DNA from: CAYYYA01 sp964487895
GTDB taxonomy: Bacteria > Patescibacteriota > Patescibacteriia > UBA1558 > 2-01-FULL-52-15
Reading direction: 5' to 3'
Length of the DNA: 43,044 nucleotides
Assembly (NCBI GenBank): GCA_964487895.1
Contig: CAZASM010000006.1
Span: forward strand, 1 to 43,044
A program made the position numbers and the translations under genes. Shown piece after piece: positions 28,831 through 36,498 of the stretch (position 1 is its first letter; each line of letters starts with the position of its first letter). The notes beneath the pieces are model-generated. The model worked only from the letters and a program-made list of their open reading frames with translations. It searched no databases and was not told the origin of the DNA.

Positions 28831-30561
28831 ATGCCCCTACGCCTCGACATCACCATCAAAGAATCCTTACGCCAGATTGTGGCGGAGAAATATCCAGAGA
28901 TACAAATATCTCGGTTTGATTTGACGCATCCGGAGCGGCTCGAACACGGTGACTATGCTACTAATGTCGCCATGATTTTAGCTAAGCAATTGCAACGCAG
29001 GCCAAGTGAAGTGGCTGGTGAGATTGAAGCAGTCTGGAACGAGAGTCATCAGACAGATTATATTGATCATATTGAAGTTACGCCCAGTGGCTATATTAAT
29101 TTTTTCTTGACTAAGAACTATTTATTGCAGGAGTTGCATACCATTGTCAGTGACAAAGATAGCTATGGTCAAGGTGATGGCTTACAAGGACAGAAGATTC
29201 TCCTAGAATACGGCCAGCCCAACACACATAAGATGCCGCATATTGGTCATTTGTTTTCGTATGTCTATGGTGAATCGTGCGCTCGGATACTGCAGGCAGC
29301 TGGTGCTGATATCAAGCGCTTGAACTATCAAGGAGATGTTGGTCTGCATGTAGCCAAGTGTCTCTGGGCACTGCGTCATGAAAAAGTAGATTTGAAAGCA
29401 TTATCACTGGAAGAGAAAGTTCAGCTATTACAAAAATGTTATCAGACAGGCTCTACTGCCTATGAAGCTGACGAATCAGCCAAGAAAGAAATTGATAACC
29501 TGAACAATGATATTTATAAAAAGAACGCGCAGATTTTTGAGTTCTGGAAGGAAACACGCCAATGGAGCGTTGAATACTACGAACAATTTGAGAAGCGATT
29601 AGGTATTAGCTATGATAAGCACTATTTTGAAAGTGAATTATTAGAACAAAGTTTGAAATTGGTGGATGAACACATGGACAAAGTCTTTGAATCCAGCCAA
29701 GGTGCTGTCATCTTCCCTGGAGAGAAGTACGGCTTGCATACACGGGTGTTCGTCAATCAACGTGGCAATCCGACCTACGAGGCCAAAGACGTTGGTTTGA
29801 TTAGTACTAAACGAGATGACTTTAAATTCGACCATTCTGTTGTCATGACCGGCAATGAGCAGAATGATTATTGGCGAGTGATTACTAAAGTTACAGAGTT
29901 ACTATTTTCTGATTTGGTTGGTAAGGTAGCTCATCTGGGTTACGGCATGATTAACTTGTCTACTGGCAAGATGTCTTCACGCACGGGAAATATTGTTACT
30001 GCTTTTGGTTTGGTGGATATGGTCAAAGAGCAAGTTCGTGTCTTTGTCAAAGCGAATAGAGAATATGATGAGAAGCAAACGGAAGAAATTAGTGAAGCTG
30101 TTGGAATGGCGGCTATTCGCTATTCCTTTCTCAAAAAAGCGGCAGCTAAGGATCTAGCCTTTGATATCAAGACCAGCGTGGCTTTCGAAGGTAACTCCGG
30201 ACCGTATCTGCAATACGCTTATGCACGGTGTCAAAGTGTCTTAGCTAAAGCACCGAAATTATCTAACTCCAGCGTGGATCGCGATAGTGCTTCATTAGAA
30301 CCAGAAGAACTAGCTTTGATGCGACACTTATACAGATTACCGGAAGTGATTGATAGTGCCGCTCGTCACTACGCGCCGCATGAACTGTGTACCTACTTAT
30401 ATTCTCTGGCGAGCCTCTACAGCGTCTTCTACGATCATCACAAAATTCTCGTTGATGATGAGATGACTACGCGTTTTCGCTTACTCCTGACGCAGGCGAC
30501 GGGACAGGTGATTGGGAATGGGTTGAAATTGTTGGGGATTGAAGCTTTAGATCAAATTTAA
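28831..30561 (+). CDS. argS: Arginyl-tRNA synthetase
   Basis: This class I synthetase charges tRNA-Arg. The 576-residue sequence has the Add1-type N-terminal domain, then EYGQPNTHKMPHIGHLFSYV with the HIGH-type motif, NYQGDVGLHVAKCLWAL, and the KMSKS-equivalent as STGKMSSRTGN. The C-terminal DALR anticodon-binding domain includes GPYLQYAYARCQSVL. Use of NTHKMPHIGH in place of the common NPTGPLHVGH is typical of a divergent ArgRS branch. Length is normal. A structured repeat follows the stop. Confidence 0.95.
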   Translation: MPLRLDITIKESLRQIVAEKYPEIQISRFDLTHPERLEHGDYATNVAMILAKQLQRRPSEVAGEIEAVWNESHQTDYIDHIEVTPSGYINFFLTKNYLLQELHTIVSDKDSYGQGDGLQGQKILLEYGQPNTHKMPHIGHLFSYVYGESCARILQAAGADIKRLNYQGDVGLHVAKCLWALRHEKVDLKALSLEEKVQLLQKCYQTGSTAYEADESAKKEIDNLNNDIYKKNAQIFEFWKETRQWSVEYYEQFEKRLGISYDKHYFESELLEQSLKLVDEHMDKVFESSQGAVIFPGEKYGLHTRVFVNQRGNPTYEAKDVGLISTKRDDFKFDHSVVMTGNEQNDYWRVITKVTELLFSDLVGKVAHLGYGMINLSTGKMSSRTGNIVTAFGLVDMVKEQVRVFVKANREYDEKQTEEISEAVGMAAIRYSFLKKAAAKDLAFDIKTSVAFEGNSGPYLQYAYARCQSVLAKAPKLSNSSVDRDSASLEPEELALMRHLYRLPEVIDSAARHYAPHELCTYLYSLASLYSVFYDHHKILVDDEMTTRFRLLLTQATGQVIGNGLKLLGIEALDQI

Positions 30562-30571
30562 GATAGTACAA

Positions 30572-30674
30572 ACACGAAACAGGAAGACGGTTTTTTAGGA
30601 CCACCCCAGGTCTTTTGGACCTGCCCCTCCTTTTAAAAGGAGGGGAAAGGGGTGGTCGCCTTCCTGTTTCGTGT
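30572..30674. repeat. Structured palindromic element, copy 2 (inverted relative to copy 1)
   Basis: A perfect 15-bp outer stem ACACGAAACAGGAAG/CTTCCTGTTTCGTGT encloses the GGACCACCCC arm and GGGGTGGTC arm, AGGTC/GACCT and the same 22-nt palindrome (30624-30645). Compared with copy 1 in reverse complement, the inner parts are nearly identical while the outer stem differs by compensating changes. Confidence 0.85.
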
Positions 30675-30696
30675 TACACGACCGCAATTTAAATGT

Positions 30697-30745
30697 GCTA
30701 TAATAGATTCATAAATTCTTAATTCTTATTTTTTAATTCTTAATT
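30697..30745 (+). promoter_or_regulatory. TGCTATAAT promoter with AATTCTTAA leader repeat
   Basis: TATAAT at 30699-30704 in TGTGCTATAAT; the leader of about 40 nt contains TTCTTAATTCTTA-type repeats and no Shine-Dalgarno sequence. Confidence 0.5.
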
Positions 30746-30751
30746 ACTCCT

Positions 30752-31264
30752 ATGGCAATCAAGAAAACCCCCTCTCGTTCTGTGACCGAAGATTCCTCCT
30801 CCACTATGGATCAATTCCCAGAGTTCGGTGCTCGTCCGTCAATGTCGCGTCGCTCAAGATCAAACAATATGATGATGCCGATGGTTATCGTTATTATTGT
30901 GATCGCTATTTTCGGCCTTGGTTATTGGTCTATGACTCAAGGCTGGTTTATGAAAACTAATCAAGGTGTCAAAGCAGTCTTCCTCGAGAACGGACAAGTA
31001 TACTTCGGTAAAATTGTGCGAGAGACTGGCCAGGAAGTTCAACTATCTGACGTTTACTACATTCAAGTCCAAGACCAAGTACAACCTGCAACAACTGAAG
31101 GCGCGCAACCTACAACTATCTCCGTTCCGACTCTGACCAAGCGTGGTGATGAGTTACATCAGCCTGATGGTAATCTGAGATTGAATCGTCAGCATATCGT
31201 AGCTATTGAGAATGTCGGTGCTGACTCTCAAGTAGTTAAACAAATGGCTGAGCTAAAGAAATAA
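30752..31264 (+). CDS. Membrane-anchored conserved hypothetical protein
   Basis: This 170-residue protein has a Ser/Pro-rich cytosolic start (about 1-45), one membrane helix (MMPMVIVIIVIAIFGLGYWS), then an extracytoplasmic beta-like domain with GVKAVFLENGQVYFGKIVRE and QLSDVYYIQVQDQ, and a C-terminal LRLNRQHIVAIENVG helix-strand. From memory, proteins with the A-V-F-L-x-N-G-Q-V-Y-F-G motif recur in CPR genomes, but no function is known. It is 6 nt from the next gene and probably cotranscribed. Confidence 0.65.
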   Translation: MAIKKTPSRSVTEDSSSTMDQFPEFGARPSMSRRSRSNNMMMPMVIVIIVIAIFGLGYWSMTQGWFMKTNQGVKAVFLENGQVYFGKIVRETGQEVQLSDVYYIQVQDQVQPATTEGAQPTTISVPTLTKRGDELHQPDGNLRLNRQHIVAIENVGADSQVVKQMAELKK

Positions 31265-31270
31265 GCCAAT

Positions 31271-31576
31271 ATGAAGGGTTTAACCCTATTCGTTCTATTC
31301 ACAGCCTTCCTGCTCGGTATTGTTATCACTTGGGCGTCTTATTTGAATCGCCAGCCGGTTGTGAATGAAGACTGTCAAAAAAATATCAAAGCTCTGGCGT
31401 ATCCGGCTCTGAAATTCATCACCATTGCTTGGGATTATCGTTTGACTACAGATGGGAGAGTTTTAGCCTGGCCACGGACGATCTTTAATCTACCAGCGGC
31501 TTCTGTCTCGTATCCAGAGGTCTATGACTGTGAGGTAGGGGAGAATGGGACGATAACATATCCGTTCATCAAGTAA
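31271..31576 (+). CDS. Small membrane-anchored protein, unknown
   Basis: This 101-residue protein has an N-terminal hydrophobic helix (LTLFVLFTAFLLGIVITWAS) and an extracytoplasmic part with two Cys residues (EDCQKN and YDCEVG) that could pair. I recognise no family. It is cotranscribed with the preceding gene and followed by a good terminator. Confidence 0.55.
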   Translation: MKGLTLFVLFTAFLLGIVITWASYLNRQPVVNEDCQKNIKALAYPALKFITIAWDYRLTTDGRVLAWPRTIFNLPAASVSYPEVYDCEVGENGTITYPFIK

Positions 31577-31627
31577 AGTCAAAACTTAAAAGTCAAAAGT
31601 AAAAAGGACAACTAAAAAGTTAAAACT

Positions 31628-31653
31628 AGGGAGTCGAAAGGCTCTCTTTTTTT
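31628..31653 (+). terminator. Rho-independent terminator with GAAA loop
   Basis: AGGGAGTC (31628-31635) pairs with GGCTCTCT (31640-31647), with two G-U pairs, around a GAAA tetraloop and into T7. Confidence 0.8.
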
Positions 31654-31666
31654 GTTTGACCGTAGC

Positions 31667-31780
31667 CTGTCATTGCGAGCCCTGTAACCAGGGCGAAGCA
31701 ATCTCCTAGCCATCGTGCCAAGGGAGATTGCTTCGTCGTCCTTCGGCAAGCTCAGGACATCCTCGCAATGACAGTGGTTG
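31667..31780. repeat. Interspersed palindromic repeat (ATTGCGAG / GAAGCAATCT family)
   Basis: CTGTCATTGCGAG on the left and CTCGCAATGACAG on the right form the outer arms. Inside are GCGAAGCAATCTCC and GGAGATTGCTTCGTC. The family is widespread across unrelated bacteria in metagenomes (general knowledge). A shorter relative is at 19553. Confidence 0.8.
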
Positions 31781-31861
31781 GGTGGAGTGTGCTTCATTAG
31801 CAAACCATAAAGTAAGAAGTACCGCTTTACACTTCATGGTTTTTGGTATATACTTCTGATT

Positions 31862-32110
31862 ATGAAAACAGGAGGTGTTAAGTTGTTGAAAATAGGCCAA
31901 CTTGCTCAGAAATACCGTGTTTTGCCGTCCACAATTCACTTCTATACCTCCTGTGGATTACTGCCAGAGGATAGTCGGACCCAAGGGGGCTATCGTTTGT
32001 ATCGCGAGGAAGTTGCTATGAAAAGGTTAGAAGCCATCCGTCAATTACAAGAAACCAAACGCCTCTCCATTGAGGAAATTAAGAAATTTTTTAAAAGTTC
32101 AAAAATATGA
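31862..32110 (+). CDS. Short MerR-like DNA-binding regulator
   Basis: This 82-residue protein has a MerR-type helix-turn-helix: LKIGQLAQKYRVLPSTIHFY, with the wing TQGGYRLYREE and a helix LEAIRQLQETKRLSIEEIKK. It lacks the long dimerisation coil and any effector domain of full MerR proteins. Two starts compete: ATG 31862, which is 7 nt from a TATACT box and would be leaderless, and TTG 31883 or 31886, which sit 8-11 nt after AGGAGG and give the usual short MerR N-terminus. The stop overlaps the next ATG as ATGA. Confidence 0.75.
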   Translation: MKTGGVKLLKIGQLAQKYRVLPSTIHFYTSCGLLPEDSRTQGGYRLYREEVAMKRLEAIRQLQETKRLSIEEIKKFFKSSKI

Positions 32111-32277
32111 ACTCTTTTTTGTCATCCAAAAGTCGTTCGGCTCAAGCGCGACGTTCATCAGCTTTTACTTTGACCAGCTCATGGTCAGAGAATAAACGCA
32201 ATGCTTTTCGACAGCCTGTTACAAAGCGCCGTGAACCGAAGAAAATTTGGCAGATTCTCTATTCTATGTTCTTTTAA
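32107..32277 (+). CDS. 56-residue basic Ser-rich peptide coupled to the MerR-like gene
   Basis: The ATG overlaps the MerR-like stop (ATGA), the classical sign of translational coupling. The 56-residue product begins MNSFLSSKSRSAQARRSSAF and ends KIWQILYSMFF: a basic, Ser-rich, likely disordered chain with a hydrophobic end. I recognise no family. A partner or antagonist of the regulator is a reasonable guess only. Confidence 0.5.
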   Translation: MNSFLSSKSRSAQARRSSAFTLTSSWSENKRNAFRQPVTKRREPKKIWQILYSMFF

Positions 32278-32324
32278 GTATCTGCATTGCCAAATAGGGT
32301 TTGATTCGTTAGTATTCACTAGGT

Positions 32325-32356
32325 GTAGGCTCGTAGGCATGTAGGCTGGTAGGAGC
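32325..32356 (+). repeat. 8-nt periodic GTAGG array, left of the IVP-family gene
   Basis: Four units in a row: GTAGGCTC, GTAGGCAT, GTAGGCTG, GTAGGAGC. The complementary CCTAC words recur with the same spacing at 32803-32868. Confidence 0.75.
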
Positions 32357-32411
32357 AGCATGTGCGTGGTTAGAGAATGTTCATTTTAAAAAAACGGGGC
32401 TTATTATTAGC

Positions 32412-32801
32412 ATGAAAAGCGATATGAGCACTTATAAGGATTTATTCATATGGCAGAAATCAGTAGACCTTACTCTGTCTATATACAAACTGACCTCAAA
32501 GTTTCCTAAAGAGGAGTTGTACGGTTTAATTTCACAGATGCGTCGATCAGCCGTTTCAATCCCAGCAAATATTGCCGAAGGGAGACGAAGAGAAAGTGAT
32601 AGAGAGTTTCGCAGGTTTTTACTGATATCATATGGATCAGGAGCTGAATTAGAAACTCATATAGAAATATCGAAACAATTAGGATATCTTTCGGAAGCTG
32701 ACGCGCAGAATTTGGACCACCATTTATCCGAGATAATGAGAATGATCAATAAAATGTTATACGCCTATCGTCAGAAGATCTACCATCCAATTTCAGACTA
32801 A
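32412..32801 (+). CDS. Four-helix-bundle protein (23S rRNA intervening-sequence protein family)
   Basis: This 129-residue, all-helical protein shows the family pattern: YKDLFIWQKSVDLTLSIYKL, FPKEELYGLISQMRRSAVSI, PANIAEGRRRESDREFRRFL and ISYGSGAELETHIEIS. Members occur in intervening sequences of 23S rRNA genes in Leptospira and others, and as free-standing genes; the related Avd protein works in diversity-generating retroelements. No reverse transcriptase or rRNA is present here. The gene lies between inverted arrays of GTAGG/CCTAC units with 8-nt period. Confidence 0.9.
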   Translation: MKSDMSTYKDLFIWQKSVDLTLSIYKLTSKFPKEELYGLISQMRRSAVSIPANIAEGRRRESDREFRRFLLISYGSGAELETHIEISKQLGYLSEADAQNLDHHLSEIMRMINKMLYAYRQKIYHPISD

Positions 32802-32802
32802 T

Positions 32803-32868
32803 TACCTACATGCCCACTACCTACCGTCCTACACATTAACCTACTGCCTACAAGCCTACCAACCTACA
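32803..32868 (-). repeat. 8-nt periodic CCTAC array, right of the IVP-family gene
   Basis: CCTAC or near-CCTAC words recur about every 8 nt, for example CTGCCTAC, AAGCCTAC, CAACCTAC. It is the inverted counterpart of the array at 32325. Confidence 0.7.
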
Positions 32869-32873
32869 TTCAT

Positions 32874-35732
32874 ATGTCACAAAACGACAAAGAATTAGAA
32901 ATACTAAAATTCTGGCAAGAACAGAAGATTTTTCAGGCAACCTTAGATAAACCCCACCCGGCTGGTAATTTTGTCTTTTACGAAGGTCCGCCGACGGCGA
33001 ATGGCAAACCGGGTATTCACCATGTCTTGGCTCGCGTTTTCAAAGATTTGATCCCCCGCTACAAAACCATGCGTGGCTATCACGTGGAGCGTAAGTCTGG
33101 TTGGGACACGCACGGTTTGCCTGTGGAATTACAGGTACAAAAAGAATTAGGTCTGCAAGGTAAACCGGAGATTGAAGCCTACGGCATCGAGAAGTTCAAT
33201 CAGAAATGTCGTGAGTCTGTCTGGCAGTTCAAGTCAGAGTTTGAAGAGCTGACCAAGCGCATGGGATTTTGGCTAGACATGGAGCACCCTTACGTTACGT
33301 ATGAGAATAATTATATTGAATCAGTTTGGAATATTATTCAGAAGATTTGGGACCAAGGTTTAATTTATCAAGGGTACAAAGTTGTCCCGCACTGTCCGAG
33401 CTGTGGCACGACCTTGTCATCACACGAAGTAGCTCAAGGCTATAAAACAGTCAAAGATCGTTCAGTCTATATTAAATTTAAAGTTTCAGCTGATTCCAAA
33501 GTTGCCAAGAAAGGTGATTATATTCTCTCTTGGACAACTACACCGTGGACTTTGCCGGGTAACGTGGCTCTGGCTGTCGGTGAGAAAATAGACTATGTTC
33601 GCGTAAAAATCGGCGGTGACTATTATATTTTGGCAGAAAATTTAGTTAGTAAAATATTTGCTGACACAGCGGTTGACGGCAGTCAGAAATTCGCAGGTAA
33701 AGATTTAGTTGGTACTAAATACGAACCATTATTTCCGGGAGTCATCACTGCCGATGAGAAAGAAGCGTTTGAAGTAGTACCAGCCAGCTTTGTCTCGACC
33801 ACTGATGGTACCGGCGTAGTACATACTGCTGTCATGTACGGTGTAGATGATTTTGACCTTGGTCTGCAATTTAATTTACCTCAGGAGCACAGTGTTGATC
33901 TGGCTGGTAAATTTTTACCAACAGTGCAAGGCTTTGCTGGTATGTTTGTCAAAGGTAAAACAACAGAAGAAAAATTAATCGCGTATTTACAAGAACATCA
34001 GATTTTGTTGAAAGAAGAACTGTACGAGCATGAATATCCTTTCTGCTGGCGTTGTGATACTCCGTTATTATATTATGCCAAGACGTCGTGGTTCATCGCG
34101 ATGACTAAAGTGCAAGCACAGTTAGTGAAAAACGCCGAGACGATTAATTGGTATCCGAACCATATTAAGGCTGGACGTTTCGGTGAGTGGTTAAACGGCA
34201 TTAAAGATTGGGCCATCTCTCGTGAACGCTATTGGGGTACACCGCTACCGATCTGGCAGTGTCAGCAATGTGATAAACAACGTTGTTTGGGTTCCTTTGC
34301 CGAATTACCAATAGCTTTGGAAGATGTCCATCGTCCGTATATTGATGATGTGATTTTAGACTGTGAGTGTGGTAGCGCTATGCGTCGTGTGCCAGAAGTA
34401 ATGGATGTTTGGTTTGACTCCGGTGTTATGCCTTGGGCTCAGCATCACTATCCGTTTGAGAATGAACATGAAGTTGACGGAGGTGGACGATATCCAGCTG
34501 ATTTTATTTGTGAAGCGATCGATCAGACTCGTGGCTGGTTCTATACCTTGCTGGCTATTTCTACTGTTTTGAAAAAAGGTGCCAGCTATAAAAATGTTAT
34601 TTGTCTCGGTCATATTAATGACTCTAAAGGACAGAAGATGTCTAAGTCCAAAGGCAATATTGTTGACCCGTGGATGATTGCCGAGAAATACGGTATTGAT
34701 CCGGTACGCTATTTCTTTTTCAGCGTGTCACAACCAGGCGAGACCAAAAATTTTGATGAGCGACAATTGCTAGAAGTAGTAAAGAAGGTTTTCATGACCT
34801 TGGGTAATTGTGTTACTTTTTACAAAATGTTCGCACCCGCCGGTCCCGTAGTACCGAGTACTGATTCCCCGGATATGATGGATCGTTGGATTATCGCTAA
34901 GACACAGGAGTTGATTAAAACTACGACAGAACAGTTGGAGAAATATCAGATTACCGAAAGCTCTCGCGGTTTAGGAGAATTCGTTAACGAATTGTCCACG
35001 TGGTATATCCGTCGTAGTCGTGATCGTTTCAAGTCACCGACGGATTCTTTGCCAGCTGTTCAGACTCTAGCTTACGTCCTAGAAACTTTGAGTAAACTGT
35101 TAGCACCGTTCACGCCATTTACAGCAGAAAGTCTGTGGCAGGAACTTGGTAAGTTAGAACCAAAATCTGTTCATCTGGCTGAGTGGCCAGAAGTACAAAC
35201 TGGTAAAGATGATCAAGCTTTGTTAGATCACATGACTAAACTGCGCAATTTGGTGGAAGCGGCACACGCTGTGCGTTCTCAAGCGAAAATGAAAGTCCGA
35301 CAGCCCCTAGCTCGCGCTGCTATTAAACTACAGTTACCAGAAGAGCTACGACAGATTTTGGCGGAAGAAATAAATGTCTTAGAGATTAATGTTGCTGCAG
35401 CCCTACCGGAAGGCGGTTCTTGGATGCCAGCTGACAACGCTGAGATTGCTCTGGACGTGGCGCTAACTCCAGAATTACAAACAGAAGGCAATGTCCGTGA
35501 ATTAATTCGTTGTACCAATGCTCTACGCAAACAAGCTAAGTTGTCACCGAAAGATTCAGTGGTAATTCATTATCAGACCGATAGTGCAGAGCTGAAAGCT
35601 TTGATCCAAGCCAGAGTTCAAGATTTACAAACAGCGACTATTAGCCGTTCCTGGGAAGAAGGTAGTTTATTGGAACAGCAAGTTGTAGCAGATATCAACG
35701 GCACGTCTATTACCATTAGCTTGCGCATGTAG
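32874..35732 (+). CDS. ileS: Isoleucyl-tRNA synthetase
   Basis: This 952-residue class I synthetase has the HIGH-region PPTANGKPGIHHVLARVFKD and the diagnostic GYHVERKSGWDTHGLPVE of IleRS. An editing domain with LSWTTTPWTLPGN follows, then DVWFDSGVMPWAQHHYPF and KMSKSKGNIVDPW. PPTANGKPGIHH is characteristic of the eukaryote-like IleRS type, members of which are often less sensitive to mupirocin (established for the family, not tested here). Zinc-like CPSCG and CQQCD pairs are visible. It is followed by recO after 1 nt. Confidence 0.95.
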   Translation: MSQNDKELEILKFWQEQKIFQATLDKPHPAGNFVFYEGPPTANGKPGIHHVLARVFKDLIPRYKTMRGYHVERKSGWDTHGLPVELQVQKELGLQGKPEIEAYGIEKFNQKCRESVWQFKSEFEELTKRMGFWLDMEHPYVTYENNYIESVWNIIQKIWDQGLIYQGYKVVPHCPSCGTTLSSHEVAQGYKTVKDRSVYIKFKVSADSKVAKKGDYILSWTTTPWTLPGNVALAVGEKIDYVRVKIGGDYYILAENLVSKIFADTAVDGSQKFAGKDLVGTKYEPLFPGVITADEKEAFEVVPASFVSTTDGTGVVHTAVMYGVDDFDLGLQFNLPQEHSVDLAGKFLPTVQGFAGMFVKGKTTEEKLIAYLQEHQILLKEELYEHEYPFCWRCDTPLLYYAKTSWFIAMTKVQAQLVKNAETINWYPNHIKAGRFGEWLNGIKDWAISRERYWGTPLPIWQCQQCDKQRCLGSFAELPIALEDVHRPYIDDVILDCECGSAMRRVPEVMDVWFDSGVMPWAQHHYPFENEHEVDGGGRYPADFICEAIDQTRGWFYTLLAISTVLKKGASYKNVICLGHINDSKGQKMSKSKGNIVDPWMIAEKYGIDPVRYFFFSVSQPGETKNFDERQLLEVVKKVFMTLGNCVTFYKMFAPAGPVVPSTDSPDMMDRWIIAKTQELIKTTTEQLEKYQITESSRGLGEFVNELSTWYIRRSRDRFKSPTDSLPAVQTLAYVLETLSKLLAPFTPFTAESLWQELGKLEPKSVHLAEWPEVQTGKDDQALLDHMTKLRNLVEAAHAVRSQAKMKVRQPLARAAIKLQLPEELRQILAEEINVLEINVAAALPEGGSWMPADNAEIALDVALTPELQTEGNVRELIRCTNALRKQAKLSPKDSVVIHYQTDSAELKALIQARVQDLQTATISRSWEEGSLLEQQVVADINGTSITISLRM

Positions 35733-35733
35733 C

Positions 35734-36498
35734 ATGGCTATCAAAACCGAAGCCATCATCCTCTCGTGGAGACCGCTACAAGAGGCGGATCGTGTTTACT
35801 ATGTTTTGACACCGAGCGAAGGCCGGTTAAAAATTATTGCTCGTTCAGCCTCTCGCAGTAGTAGTAAATTAGCCGGTCACCTCCAAATGTTTGATTCTGT
35901 GCGTCTGATGATTGGTCGTGGCAAACAAGATCATCTAGCTGGAGTCGAGATCCTGACTAGTCGCGAAATTATTCGCCGTGACGGAGTATTATTAAGCTAC
36001 GGCTGTGCTATTGTCGAGGCGACTCAGCGTTGTAATGTTGCTGGACCAGAAGCTTATCGCGAATATCTGGCTGTGACTCAAGCTTTAGATTATATCGCTC
36101 AGGCAGATAATTCTCTTAGTTCGAAAGGTTTGGTAGTTCGTCTATTTTTGTGGCGTTTGTTAATACTCGCAGGCTGGCAACCAGAGTTCCAAACCTGTCG
36201 TCTTTGTGCTAATCTGATATCAAGAGAGTCTTTAGCCTATGCAGCTGGCCGTGGTTTTATTTGTCAGTCACACGACCGCCGGGCTTTAGGCTTACCGCCA
36301 GAGATAGTCGATTTTTTCTCTCGTATCGCTGTCACGGACCAATGGTTAGGGCTGATACCAGAAGCAGTACAGCTACTGACACCAACACAATGGTCAGTCT
36401 TGACCCAGCAGTATTATCAGGATGTCATTGAGCAACCATTACAATCACTAAACTTTATTCATCATTTTGCACCTCATGTTTACCACCAAACACATTAG
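35734..36498 (+). CDS. recO: DNA repair protein RecO
   Basis: RecO helps load RecA on single-stranded DNA together with RecR. The 254-residue sequence has an N-terminal OB domain (TEAIILSWRPLQEADRVYYV, SEGRLKIIARSASR) and a helical C-terminal part with a zinc site CRLC...CQSH. The start is 1 nt after the ileS stop, and its end overlaps the next gene by 23 nt, so the three are one transcription unit. Confidence 0.9.
   Translation: MAIKTEAIILSWRPLQEADRVYYVLTPSEGRLKIIARSASRSSSKLAGHLQMFDSVRLMIGRGKQDHLAGVEILTSREIIRRDGVLLSYGCAIVEATQRCNVAGPEAYREYLAVTQALDYIAQADNSLSSKGLVVRLFLWRLLILAGWQPEFQTCRLCANLISRESLAYAAGRGFICQSHDRRALGLPPEIVDFFSRIAVTDQWLGLIPEAVQLLTPTQWSVLTQQYYQDVIEQPLQSLNFIHHFAPHVYHQTH

Noticed and set aside
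31667..31780. CRISPR array
   Set aside because: The repeats are palindromic arms occurring once, without regular spacers; none of the other repeats forms a repeat-spacer pattern either.
32412..32801. A diversity-generating retroelement around the Avd-related four-helix-bundle gene
   Set aside because: No reverse transcriptase gene and no template/variable repeat pair were seen nearby.
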